Origin: Lichenicola sp050954785
GTDB lineage: Bacteria > Pseudomonadota > Alphaproteobacteria > Acetobacterales > Acetobacteraceae
Assembly (NCBI GenBank): GCA_050954785.1
Contig: JBPBQO010000155.1
Location: 27,220 to 91,219, forward strand
Reading direction: 5' to 3'
Length of the DNA: 64,000 bases
Of this stretch, positions 7,679 through 15,494 are shown one piece after another; the stretch's first letter is position 1, and the number at the start of each line of letters is the position of its first letter. Both the position numbers and the translations under genes were made by a program. The notes beneath the pieces are model-generated. The model was not told where the DNA came from, made no database searches, and was given only the letters and a program-made list of their open reading frames with translations.

Positions 7679-9823
7679 CTACCAGCGGTAGGTCAGGCCG
7701 CCGAAGACGGTGCGCTGATAGCCGTAGGCGCACCAGGTGCCGTAATAGCAGGACGAGACGTACTTGCGGTCGAGCAGGTTGTCGATGTTGATGTAGCCCT
7801 GCAGGCCTTTCAGCCCCGGCACCAGATGTCCGACATCGTAGCGCAGGGCCAGGTCGAACAGCGTGACGTCCGGAACCGCAAAGCTGTTGGTGCTGTCGAG
7901 AGTTTTTCCGACATAGCGCACGCCGCCGCCGACCGACAGGCTAGAAAGCCTGCCTGCGGGCACCGTATAATAGGCCCAGGCGGAGGCCTGGTTATGCGGC
8001 ACCGCCGGGAGGCGCTTGCCGGTCAGTCCAGACGTATCGCGCGTGTAATACGCGTTGATATAGGTGTAGTTGGCGACCAGTTGCAGATCGCGCGTGATGT
8101 CTGTGCGCGCCTCGACTTCGAAGCCGCGAGAGCGTGCGGTGCCGGTCTGGATCGACAATAGCGGATTGTTCGGCGCCGGCGTCGTCAGGTTCTCGCGCGT
8201 GATATCGAATGCGGCGGCGGTGAAGAAGCCGTTGAAGCCGCGCGGCTTGTATTTGACGCCCGCTTCGTACTGCCGTCCACGCTCGGGCACGAAAGGCTTG
8301 CCGTTCGCGTCCGTCCCTGCAATGGGCGAGAACGATTCGGAATAGCTGATGTAGGGAGCGATGCCGTTCGGGAACACGTAGGTCAGGCCGGCGCGGCCCG
8401 TGAAGGCAGCGTTCCATTGCGCCGTTCTGCCCCCCGAATCCGGCGTGCGGACACTGCTCCCCACCCAGTCGTGCCGTCCCGACAGGGTCAGCACGAAGCC
8501 GGCATAGCGAAGCTGATCCTGCAGATAGACGCCGTACTGGCTTTGCGTCACGTCCGTCTTGGTTCGCGCGGGCTGGGTTATCGGGAGCGTGTAGTCCGGC
8601 GCGTAAATGTCGATCGAGGGTGCGGTTCCGAAACCCGTGCGGTAGGCACTGTCGAGATGCTGATAATCGAAGCCGGCGAGGGCGACATGCGAGACCGGAC
8701 CTGTCGAGAAACGGGCTTCGGCCGCGTTGTCCGTTGCATACTGATCCGACCATTCGGTCGAAGCAGCTATGCCGCGGTCGAGCGTGCGGTGATCGTCTTC
8801 AAGGCCGGAGCTGTAGACGCTGGCGTAATCCATGTTGACATGGAACCAGCGCGAGTTGCTGCGCAGCATCAGCCAGTTGTTGACCTGCCGTTCCGCCTTG
8901 AGACCGACCGATAGCTGCGTCCGGTCGAACTTCTCGAAGTTGAGGTCTCCGTCGTAGAAGTTGGCAGGCAGGCTGCCGAACGGATTGTAGAGCACCGTGG
9001 CGCCGGCAGGTACGCCACCATAGGATGTGCTGCGGGGCTCGTGCTGGTAGAGCCCGAGCAGCGTGATGTCCGTGCGTGCATCCGGGCGCCAGGTAAGCGC
9101 AGGTGCCACTTCGACGCGCTGGTCCTTGGTATGCGCGACCTGTCCATCCTGGGTGCGGGCAAGAGCCGTGAGCCGGTAGCTCCAGCGTCCGGCATGGTCG
9201 ATCGGACCCGAGAAATCGCCGGTCGCCTGGGCATGGCGGAAATTGCCGAATTCCATGCCGATTTCATGCAGCGGCGTGGTGGTCGGCAGCTTGGCGGTCT
9301 GGTCAACCAAGCCGCCCGCCTGCGCCTGGCCATAGAGCACTGATACCGAGCCCTTCAGCACATCGACCCGGTCGAGCAGGTAGGGATCGACCTGCGGCGC
9401 GGCATACTCACCGTTCGTGAGCAGCTTGAGTCCATTATAATAGGTGTCGGCATCGAACCCGCGGATCGAGAACATGTCGTAGCGGGTGGCGGTGCCGCCG
9501 CGTGTTTCGGTGGTAACGCCCGAAACGTAGCGCAGCGCCTGGTTGAGGGTCTGCACGTCCTGCTCGCGCAGGACCGCCTGTGTAACGACCGAGATGGATT
9601 GCGGCGTCTCGAGCAGCGGCGTCGACGTTTTTGTTCCGGCCGAACTCGTTTGCGGCACGACGCCGTGCGTCTCTCCGCGAACCAGCAAATATTCCATGGC
9701 ATCGGATGGGATCGTTTCGCCTCGTGCTCCGGTCGCAACCTGAAACGAGGCTCCGGCCAGCAACGCGGCGGGAGCGAGTCGTACGAAACGAATACGGCGC
9801 TGCCGAGAGCCAACCATGACCAT
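7679..9823 (-). CDS. TonB-dependent siderophore receptor
   Basis: An outer-membrane ferric-siderophore transporter of 714 residues. The signal peptide spans about residues 1-35 after a basic start (RQRRIRF). The plug domain has the siderophore-receptor signature: TPQSISVVTQ, ALRYVSGV, FSIRGFDAD, then VLKGSVSVLYGQ and GGLVDQ. The C-terminus, VFGGLTYRW, ends in the aromatic residue typical of barrel insertion. An in-frame ATG at 9889 exists, but the preferred start is 9823 because a Fur-like palindrome lies at 9840-9854 and a signal peptide begins there. The PepSY membrane gene follows after 11 bases. The siderophore type (hydroxamate or catecholate) cannot be told. Confidence 0.92.
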   Translation of the reverse strand: MVMVGSRQRRIRFVRLAPAALLAGASFQVATGARGETIPSDAMEYLLVRGETHGVVPQTSSAGTKTSTPLLETPQSISVVTQAVLREQDVQTLNQALRYVSGVTTETRGGTATRYDMFSIRGFDADTYYNGLKLLTNGEYAAPQVDPYLLDRVDVLKGSVSVLYGQAQAGGLVDQTAKLPTTTPLHEIGMEFGNFRHAQATGDFSGPIDHAGRWSYRLTALARTQDGQVAHTKDQRVEVAPALTWRPDARTDITLLGLYQHEPRSTSYGGVPAGATVLYNPFGSLPANFYDGDLNFEKFDRTQLSVGLKAERQVNNWLMLRSNSRWFHVNMDYASVYSSGLEDDHRTLDRGIAASTEWSDQYATDNAAEARFSTGPVSHVALAGFDYQHLDSAYRTGFGTAPSIDIYAPDYTLPITQPARTKTDVTQSQYGVYLQDQLRYAGFVLTLSGRHDWVGSSVRTPDSGGRTAQWNAAFTGRAGLTYVFPNGIAPYISYSESFSPIAGTDANGKPFVPERGRQYEAGVKYKPRGFNGFFTAAAFDITRENLTTPAPNNPLLSIQTGTARSRGFEVEARTDITRDLQLVANYTYINAYYTRDTSGLTGKRLPAVPHNQASAWAYYTVPAGRLSSLSVGGGVRYVGKTLDSTNSFAVPDVTLFDLALRYDVGHLVPGLKGLQGYINIDNLLDRKYVSSCYYGTWCAYGYQRTVFGGLTYRW

Positions 9824-9839
9824 AACCCTAAAATGAGAT

Positions 9840-9854
9840 TGCGAATTACTCGCA
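9840..9854 (-). promoter_or_regulatory. Candidate Fur-type box upstream of the siderophore receptor
   Basis: TGCGAATTACTCGCA is a near-perfect palindrome with arms TGCGA/TCGCA, placed 17 bases before the chosen receptor start. It resembles Fur-family sites of the TGCGAATnnTTCGCA kind. Iron repression of a siderophore receptor makes biological sense; binding is inferred. Confidence 0.4.
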
Positions 9855-10097
9855 CTTGGAGCTCTAGCGGCGTTCTGTCTGTCCCGCAAGACAGGCTGGA
9901 CGGCTCAAGGCCATGCCCGGTGATGAGGGCGGAGGCTCGCGACCGGGCGCGGTGCTTCAGGCTGTGACAGCGCTCGCCGCATGACATGGACAGGTGGGAA
10001 GACCCGGGCCTTTTCGGGACCGATCGTCCACGGCATGCCCTCGTCGTCGTGGATCGTTATCCCGACAACGAGGTCGTACGACCGGCTGGATCGGTAG

Positions 10098-11018
10098 TCA
10101 GCCTTCGCTCAGCCAGCTTTCCACCAGCCTGCGGGCGATGGCGCTCGGCCCCGGCATGTCGAACCCATGTATTTCATGATCCAGCACCTGCGCGCGGGTA
10201 ACCCATCGCGCCTCGGCGATTTCGCCCGGGTCGATCGTCAGGTTCATGTCCAGCGCCTGAGCATGGAAACCCAGCATCAGCGATCCGGGAAATGGCCAGG
10301 GCTGGCTCGAGTGGTAGCGCACGTCCCGTACGGTGACGCCGACCTCCTCGAACACCTCGCGTGCCACGGCTTCCTCGGCGCTTTCACCCGGCTCCAGGAA
10401 CCCGGCGAGCGCCGACAGCACCCGTGAGTTCGGCGGGAACCGTGTGCCGCGCGCCAGCAACGCATGGTCGCCGTGCTGGACCAGCATGATCACCACCGGA
10501 TCGGTGCGTGGAAAATGATGGTGCCCCTGCGGGCAGGCAAGGCGATGGCCGCCCTGCTCGGGCTGGTTTGGCAAACCGCAGACGCCGCAGAAACGATGCG
10601 TCGACCGCCAGTGCAGCATGCCGCGCACCTGTGCCAGGAGCGCCGCTTCGTCTGCCGGCAGCAATGAAGCGAGCGGGCGCAGCTCCTCGAAGCTCCAGCT
10701 ATCCGGCCAGTCCGGCCGAATCGGCTCGTCGAGTTCGCTCATATCGACGGTGAACAACGGCACGGCGCCATCGAGGCCGAGGAATATCCATGGAAACCGA
10801 TCGAGTCCGAGCTGCGACAGGTCAGGCATCGCCACGCGCATGCTGTCCGCCGCTACCCGCTCCATCAGGTGCCGCCCGCGCCAGAACGGCAGCAGCCGGC
10901 GCGCGGGATCGGCAAGGTAGCCGGCGATCGCCGCCTCGTCCGCGCGCGAATTGGCGGCGCGGTCGATCCGGCTGCCTGCGTAGAAGTTAACGATGGGCGA
11001 GAGCCTGTCGCCTGCCAT
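10098..11018 (-). CDS. nudC: NAD(+)/NADH diphosphatase (Nudix)
   Basis: Cleaves NADH and NAD-capped RNA to NMN(H) and AMP in the cytoplasm. The 306-residue protein shows the full Nudix box at about residues 206-228 (G-x5-E-x7-REVFEEVGV) and the NudC-specific SQPWPFPGS just downstream. The zinc-ribbon half is FCGVC (Cys144, Cys147) and LACPQGHHHF; a second CxxC is absent, with Cys162 and histidines in its place. The start at 11018 is chosen because GGAGG lies six bases upstream; the ATG at 11042 has no such site. It is divergent from ffs and dnaX. The placement next to ffs-dnaX is common in Alphaproteobacteria. Confidence 0.93.
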   Translation of the reverse strand: MAGDRLSPIVNFYAGSRIDRAANSRADEAAIAGYLADPARRLLPFWRGRHLMERVAADSMRVAMPDLSQLGLDRFPWIFLGLDGAVPLFTVDMSELDEPIRPDWPDSWSFEELRPLASLLPADEAALLAQVRGMLHWRSTHRFCGVCGLPNQPEQGGHRLACPQGHHHFPRTDPVVIMLVQHGDHALLARGTRFPPNSRVLSALAGFLEPGESAEEAVAREVFEEVGVTVRDVRYHSSQPWPFPGSLMLGFHAQALDMNLTIDPGEIAEARWVTRAQVLDHEIHGFDMPGPSAIARRLVESWLSEG

Positions 11019-11069
11019 GGATGCCTCCGATGAACGCCCCAACTTGTTCGCTTCGGAGCAGCGCGCCTC

Positions 11070-11098
11070 TTGTCGCCCATGGGGGCAACCGTGTTAAG
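11070..11098 (+). promoter_or_regulatory. Possible promoter for the SRP RNA
   Basis: TTGTCG (11070-11075) and GTTAAG (11093-11098) are separated by 17 bases and would start transcription close to 11106, exactly where the SRP RNA helix begins. The -10 match is weak, so the call leans on position. Confidence 0.35.
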
Positions 11099-11106
11099 GT
11101 CGGATC

Positions 11107-11203
11107 GGGAGGTCGGCAGCGGACGGGCGTCTTGCCAACCCGGTCAGGTCCGGAAGGAAGCAGCCGCAGTGAGTTTCCGCTCGGGTCGTTCGTTCGGCCT
11201 CCC
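11107..11203 (+). ncRNA. ffs: Small bacterial SRP RNA (4.5S)
   Basis: The RNA scaffold of the signal recognition particle, which binds Ffh and docks ribosomes making membrane proteins. The nearly invariant apical domain is present at 11142-11164 (GGTCAGGTCC, GGAA tetraloop, GGAAGCAGCC). The ends pair: GGGAGGTCGG at 11107 with CGGCCTCCC ending at 11203. A length of about 97 nucleotides is normal for the Alu-less bacterial form. It sits between divergent nudC and dnaX. Exact ends are estimated from base pairing. Confidence 0.95.
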
Positions 11204-11212
11204 ACCAATTTG

Positions 11213-13252
11213 ATGACCATGCCACCCAGCGACCATCCCGACGACCGGGACATGGATGACGTCTCCGGCCTGCCCGAACCGCCGCCCGCCGAAGGGCCCG
11301 GCCTGTTCGGCGATGCGCTGGCGCCTCCCAGGCCGGCTCCGGCGCCGCCTGTCCCAATTCCGGCGGTTGCTCCGAAAACTCCCTATCGCGTTCTTGCGCG
11401 CACCTATCGTCCGGCCCGATTCGACGACCTGATCGGCCAGGAGGCGATGGTCCGCATCCTGCGTCGCGCTTTCGCGGTCGGGCGTGTCGCGCATGCCTTC
11501 ATGCTCACCGGCGTGCGCGGCGTCGGCAAGACCACCACCGCCCGGATCATTGCCCGCGCCCTGAACTGCATCGGCGTGGATGGCACCGGCGGCCCGACCG
11601 CCGATCCCTGCGGCATCTGCGCCAACTGCACCGCCATTCTCGCCGACCGGCATCCCGACGTGCTGGAGATGGATGCCGCGTCCCGCACCGGCATCGACGA
11701 TGTTCGCGAGATCATCGAGGCAACCCGGTTCCGGCCGATGCAGGCCCGGATGAAGGTGTTCATCATCGACGAGGTGCACATGCTGTCGCGCAACGCGTTC
11801 AACGCGTTGCTGAAAACCCTCGAGGAGCCGCCGGCCCAGGTCACCTTCATTTTCGCCACCACCGAGCTGCGCAAGGTGCCGGTGACGGTGCTGTCGCGTT
11901 GCCAGCGTTTCGACCTGCGCCGCGTCTCGCAATCCGAGCTGTCGGCGCATTTCGCGTCGATCGCGGCCAAGGAAGGGGCGTCGATCACCACCGATGCCCT
12001 GGCGCTGATCGCCCGCGCCGCCGACGGTTCGGTGCGGGACGGGCTTTCGCTGCTGGACCAGGCAATCGCCCAGGGCGGGGACGGCGATGACGGAACCGGC
12101 GACGGAACCATCCGTGCGGACCGGGTCGCGGACATGCTGGGGCTGGCCGATCGCGGCCTGGTGTTCGATTTGCTGGATGCGGTGATGGCGGGCAAGCCGG
12201 CCGACGCTCTGGCGATCACCGACCAGGCGCATGCACGCGGCGCCGATCTCGGACTGATGCTGGCCGACCTGCTCGAGCTGATCCACACGGTCTCGCGCCT
12301 GAAAGCGCTGCCGACCCTGCGCAACAGCGGCGAATTGCCGGAAACCGAGCGTGTGCGCGGAGCCGCCCTGGCCGACGCGCTGCCGGTGCCGGTGCTGGGA
12401 CGGACCTGGCAGATGTTGCTGAAGGGCGTGGCCGAGGTCGAGACCGCGCCGGACCGGCGCGAGGCCGCCGAGATGGTGCTGATCCGGCTGTGCCATGTCG
12501 CCGACCTGCCGCCACCAGGCGATCTGGTTCGCCAGTTGCAGGCAGAACACGCCTCCGGGCAGCGTGCCATGCCGGCACCGGCGGGTAATCCCAACCCCGG
12601 CCCGATGCTGCGTTCGGTGACCGGCGGCGGTGCCGCGCGGGCCCCGGCCCCGGAATTGGAGCCCGAGCCCGACCAGGACCGCATGCCGGCTTCGGTTGCC
12701 GAGATCGCGGCCCAGCCGGTCGAGATGTCGGCACCGCCGCCGCCCTCGCTCAAGAGCTGGCGCGAGGTGGTGGCCTTCATCGCCACCCAGCGCGAGGCGA
12801 TGCTGCATGGGCATCTGCGCCACTGCGCCCATCTGGTCAGGTTCGCCGCCCCGGTGATCGAGCTCAGGCTGGAACCGCAGGCGCCGCGCGACCTGGCCCA
12901 GCGCCTGGCCCGGCTGCTCAGCGACGCGACCGCCACGCGCTGGACCATCGCGGTGGTGCGCGAGGCCGGCGAACCGACGCTGGCCGAGCAGTCCGACGCG
13001 CTCGACATCACCCGGAGCCAGATGGCGGAAGCGCATCCGCTGGTGCAGGCGATCATGGCGGCGTTTCCGGGCGCGAAGCTCGGCGCCGTCAACGACGCGA
13101 CGCTCGACGAATATGGACTGCCGCCGGAACCGATCGCCAGCGAGTCCCTACTCAACGACGCCGACTCTCCCGATATGGAGTTCGCACCGCTCGACTCGGA
13201 GCCGGTCGGGCTCGACGATCTCGACAACGAGGTCGGGCTTCCCGATCCATGA
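11213..13252 (+). CDS. dnaX: DNA polymerase III subunit tau (clamp loader)
   Basis: ATPase subunit of the clamp loader that opens the beta clamp and bridges polymerase cores at the fork. The 679-residue protein has an acidic/proline-rich lead (1-60), Walker A GVRGVGKTTTA near residue 100, a zinc module CGICANC near 133, the DEVHML Walker B and the sensor TTELRKVPVTVLSRC. The C-terminal tau region is Pro/Ala-rich followed by a DUF3646-like domain. The ATG at 11213 follows the SRP RNA by nine bases; no clear ribosome-binding site is visible, and ATGs at 11219 or 11249 are possible. No A-rich slippery sequence for a gamma form was seen. It leads the dnaX-ybaB-recR operon. Confidence 0.95.
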   Translation: MTMPPSDHPDDRDMDDVSGLPEPPPAEGPGLFGDALAPPRPAPAPPVPIPAVAPKTPYRVLARTYRPARFDDLIGQEAMVRILRRAFAVGRVAHAFMLTGVRGVGKTTTARIIARALNCIGVDGTGGPTADPCGICANCTAILADRHPDVLEMDAASRTGIDDVREIIEATRFRPMQARMKVFIIDEVHMLSRNAFNALLKTLEEPPAQVTFIFATTELRKVPVTVLSRCQRFDLRRVSQSELSAHFASIAAKEGASITTDALALIARAADGSVRDGLSLLDQAIAQGGDGDDGTGDGTIRADRVADMLGLADRGLVFDLLDAVMAGKPADALAITDQAHARGADLGLMLADLLELIHTVSRLKALPTLRNSGELPETERVRGAALADALPVPVLGRTWQMLLKGVAEVETAPDRREAAEMVLIRLCHVADLPPPGDLVRQLQAEHASGQRAMPAPAGNPNPGPMLRSVTGGGAARAPAPELEPEPDQDRMPASVAEIAAQPVEMSAPPPPSLKSWREVVAFIATQREAMLHGHLRHCAHLVRFAAPVIELRLEPQAPRDLAQRLARLLSDATATRWTIAVVREAGEPTLAEQSDALDITRSQMAEAHPLVQAIMAAFPGAKLGAVNDATLDEYGLPPEPIASESLLNDADSPDMEFAPLDSEPVGLDDLDNEVGLPDP

Positions 13253-13280
13253 CACGCGTTTTTCCCAAGGACCACAGCGC

Positions 13281-13604
13281 ATGAAGAACCTCGCAGGCCT
13301 GATGAAGCAGGCATCGCAGATGCAGGCGAAGATGGAAGAGATGCAGGCCGGTCTCGCCACTCTCGAGATCGAGGGTGCCGCCGGCGCCGGAATGGTGTCC
13401 GTGACGCTGACCGGCAAGGGCGACCTCAAGCGCATCCGCATCGACCCCAAGCTGGCCGATCCGGCGGAGATGGAAATGCTGGAGGATCTGATCGTCGCGG
13501 CGCATGCGGAAGCCCGCCGTCATCTCGAAGTCCGCACCGGCGCCGAGATGGAGAAGGTCACGGGCGGGCTCAACCTGCCGGCCGGCATGAAACTGCCGTT
13601 CTGA
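13281..13604 (+). CDS. YbaB/EbfC nucleoid-associated protein
   Basis: A small DNA-binding protein that coats and bends the nucleoid. It is 107 residues, the usual size, beginning MKNLAGLMKQASQMQ with the amphipathic first helix of the family. The central GMVSVTLTGKGDLKRIRID strands and ELI-type helix (MLEDLIVAAHAEA) follow, and it ends GLNLPAGMKLPF, which is close to the family C-terminal consensus. It lies 28 bases after dnaX and 38 before recR, the standard bacterial order. Its link to RecR-dependent repair is known from family context, not from this sequence. Confidence 0.93.
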   Translation: MKNLAGLMKQASQMQAKMEEMQAGLATLEIEGAAGAGMVSVTLTGKGDLKRIRIDPKLADPAEMEMLEDLIVAAHAEARRHLEVRTGAEMEKVTGGLNLPAGMKLPF

Positions 13605-13642
13605 CGTTGCGATCCTGATTACGGCAGCGGGCTGGGATACGC

Positions 13643-14233
13643 ATGGGCGGGCCGGAAATCGAGCGGCTGATCGAACTGTTGGCGAGGCTGCCGGGGCTCG
13701 GGCCACGCAGCGCGCGTCGTGCGGCGCTGACATTGCTGCGGCAGCCACGGACCCGGTTGCTTCCGCTGGCCACGGCCATGGAGCAGGCGGCGAACAGCGT
13801 GCGCACCTGCGACGCGTGCGGCAATCTCGACAGCCGGAACCCGTGCTCCATCTGCGCCGATGAACATCGCGACCAGTCGATGGTGTGCGTGGTCGAAGGC
13901 GTGGGCGATTTGTGGGCGCTGGAGCGGGCAGGGGTGCATCGTGGGCTCTACCATGTGCTCGGCGGCACCCTGTCGGCGCTTGGCGGTACCGGACCCGAGG
14001 ATCTCAGCACTGGCCCGCTGATGGAGAGGCTCGCCGGTGGCGAGGTGCGCGAGGTGATCCTGGCGCTCGGTGCCACGGTGGAAGGTGCGACGACCGCGCA
14101 TTGGCTCGCCGAGCGCCTGGCCCCGTTCGGCATCTCCATAACGCGTGTGGCGCAGGGCGTGCCGATGGGCGGGGCGCTCGACGTGCTGGATGACGGCACG
14201 CTCGCGGCCGCCCTGATGGCGCGCCGGTCGTGA
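13643..14233 (+). CDS. recR: Recombination protein RecR
   Basis: Works with RecF and RecO to load RecA on gapped DNA. The 196-residue protein has the helix-hairpin-helix LPGLGPRSARR (16-26), a C4 zinc finger (Cys56, Cys59, Cys68, Cys71) and a Toprim domain at about 80-170 starting VCVVEGVGDL. The GGTLSALGG motif is typical. It is third in the dnaX-ybaB-recR set. All family residues are present, and the length is standard. Confidence 0.95.
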   Translation: MGGPEIERLIELLARLPGLGPRSARRAALTLLRQPRTRLLPLATAMEQAANSVRTCDACGNLDSRNPCSICADEHRDQSMVCVVEGVGDLWALERAGVHRGLYHVLGGTLSALGGTGPEDLSTGPLMERLAGGEVREVILALGATVEGATTAHWLAERLAPFGISITRVAQGVPMGGALDVLDDGTLAAALMARRS

Positions 14234-14243
14234 CAGTGCTGGG

Positions 14244-15038
14244 ATGAGCGTGATCTGGCCGATTCCATCCGCGATCCCACGCGCGGTGCTGGTCACCGGC
14301 GGTGCCGCGCGGCTTGGCCGGGCGATCGCGCTGACGTTCGCCGAGTGCGGGTTCGCGGTGGCGATCCATTGCCGGCATGGCCATGACGATGCGCAGCAGA
14401 CGATGGAGACGATCGAGGCGATCGGCGTGAAGGGCGTGCTGCTGGAAGCCGACCTGGCGCGGGAGCATGAGGTCGCCGCCCTGGTCGAGCGTGCGGAGGC
14501 GGCGATCGGCCCGCTCGGCGTGCTCGTCAACAATGCCAGCACCTTCGAGCGCGACGAATGGCACGATGCCGACCGCACCTCCTGGGACCGGCACATCGAG
14601 CCCAACCTGCGCGCGCCGTTCAAGCTGATGCAGGATTTCGCCCACAGGCTACCGGCCGATGCCGAGGGCATGGTGCTGAACATGCTGGACCAGCGGGTCT
14701 GGTCACCGACCCCGCATTTCGTGTCCTACAGCCTGTCCAAGGCCGGACTCTGGGCGCTGACGCAATCGATGGCGCTGGCGCTGGCGCCGCAACGCATCCG
14801 GGTGAACGCGATCGGCCCCGGTCCTGCATTGCCCAGTCCACGCCAGAGCGAGGCGCAGTTCCGAACCCAATGCGAGAGCGTGCCGCTCGGACACGGCACC
14901 AGCCCGGGCGAGGTGGCCCGCGCGGCCTTGTCGTTGCTCTGCCTGCCGTCGGTCACCGGACAGATGCTGGCGCTCGATGGCGGCCAGCACATGCAATGGC
15001 ATCCGGCACCGGGCGCCGGTGGAGCTTTGCAGGAGTGA
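14244..15038 (+). CDS. Pteridine-reductase-like SDR (FolM type)
   Basis: A short-chain dehydrogenase probably reducing a dihydropterin with NADPH. Of 264 residues, the cofactor motif is TGGAARLG (18-25), NNAS lies at 97-100, and the catalytic pair is Tyr162 and Lys166 (YSLSK). Where ordinary SDRs have Ser there is Asp149 (NMLDQ), 13 residues before the Tyr; the Asp/Tyr/Lys combination with this spacing is that of Leishmania PTR1 and FolM. It is followed two bases later by folB, so a role in pterin/folate metabolism is well supported by context. Candidate substrates are dihydrofolate and dihydromonapterin. The N-terminus is about ten residues longer than usual. Confidence 0.8.
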   Translation: MSVIWPIPSAIPRAVLVTGGAARLGRAIALTFAECGFAVAIHCRHGHDDAQQTMETIEAIGVKGVLLEADLAREHEVAALVERAEAAIGPLGVLVNNASTFERDEWHDADRTSWDRHIEPNLRAPFKLMQDFAHRLPADAEGMVLNMLDQRVWSPTPHFVSYSLSKAGLWALTQSMALALAPQRIRVNAIGPGPALPSPRQSEAQFRTQCESVPLGHGTSPGEVARAALSLLCLPSVTGQMLALDGGQHMQWHPAPGAGGALQE

Positions 15039-15040
15039 GC

Positions 15041-15430
15041 ATGTTTCCGCCCTGGCCGGAGCAGCCGCCGCTCCGGCACGTGTTCCTGCGCGATCTGGTG
15101 ATCGACGCGCATATCGGCGTCTATCCGCACGAGGAGAATGTCCGGCAGCGCGTGCGGGTGAATATCGGTTTCGGCGTGCTGGACGAGCCCGGCCTGGCGA
15201 TCGGCCGCGACGACCTCAGCCGCACGGTGTCCTATGAGCGTGTGGTCCAGCTCGTCCGGCGGATCATCGACGAAGGCCATGTGCGGCTGGTCGAGACGCT
15301 GGCCGAGCGTATCGCCGCCGGGGTTCTGGCCGACGCCCGTATCCGCGTGGTCCGGGTCATGGTCGAGAAGCTGGACGTGTTCGCGGAGCTGATCTCCGTC
15401 GGCGTCGAGATCGAGCGCCGTCAGCCATAG
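15041..15430 (+). CDS. folB: Dihydroneopterin aldolase
   Basis: Splits 7,8-dihydroneopterin to 6-hydroxymethyl-dihydropterin in folate synthesis. It is 129 residues. The family start FLRDLVIDAHIGVYPHEE includes the conserved His/Gly and Glu region, SYERVVQLV sits mid-protein, and the C-terminal VMVEKLDVF holds the catalytic lysine. The start ATG at 15041 has AGGAG nine bases upstream and lies three bases beyond the SDR stop, so the two are cotranscribed. Unlike the enterobacterial enzyme it begins with about 14 extra residues (MFPPWPEQPP), seen in other alphaproteobacterial homologues. Confidence 0.9.
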   Translation: MFPPWPEQPPLRHVFLRDLVIDAHIGVYPHEENVRQRVRVNIGFGVLDEPGLAIGRDDLSRTVSYERVVQLVRRIIDEGHVRLVETLAERIAAGVLADARIRVVRVMVEKLDVFAELISVGVEIERRQP

Positions 15431-15494
15431 GCGCATCCTTCCGGCAACCAGCCTCGCCTACCCACCGTTGCGATCGCATCGGAGGACAGAGAAC

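Noticed and set aside
9855..10097. Cobalamin riboswitch upstream of the TonB receptor
   Set aside because: No B12-box-like core could be found in the 240-base spacer; a Fur-type palindrome explains regulation better.
11800..11830. Programmed frameshift in dnaX to make gamma
   Set aside because: No A-rich slippery heptamer with a following hairpin was found.
11144..13314. Two minus-strand open frames of over 600 residues across dnaX
   Set aside because: dnaX carries Walker, zinc and sensor motifs; the antisense products are Arg/Gly/Ser-rich without any domain.
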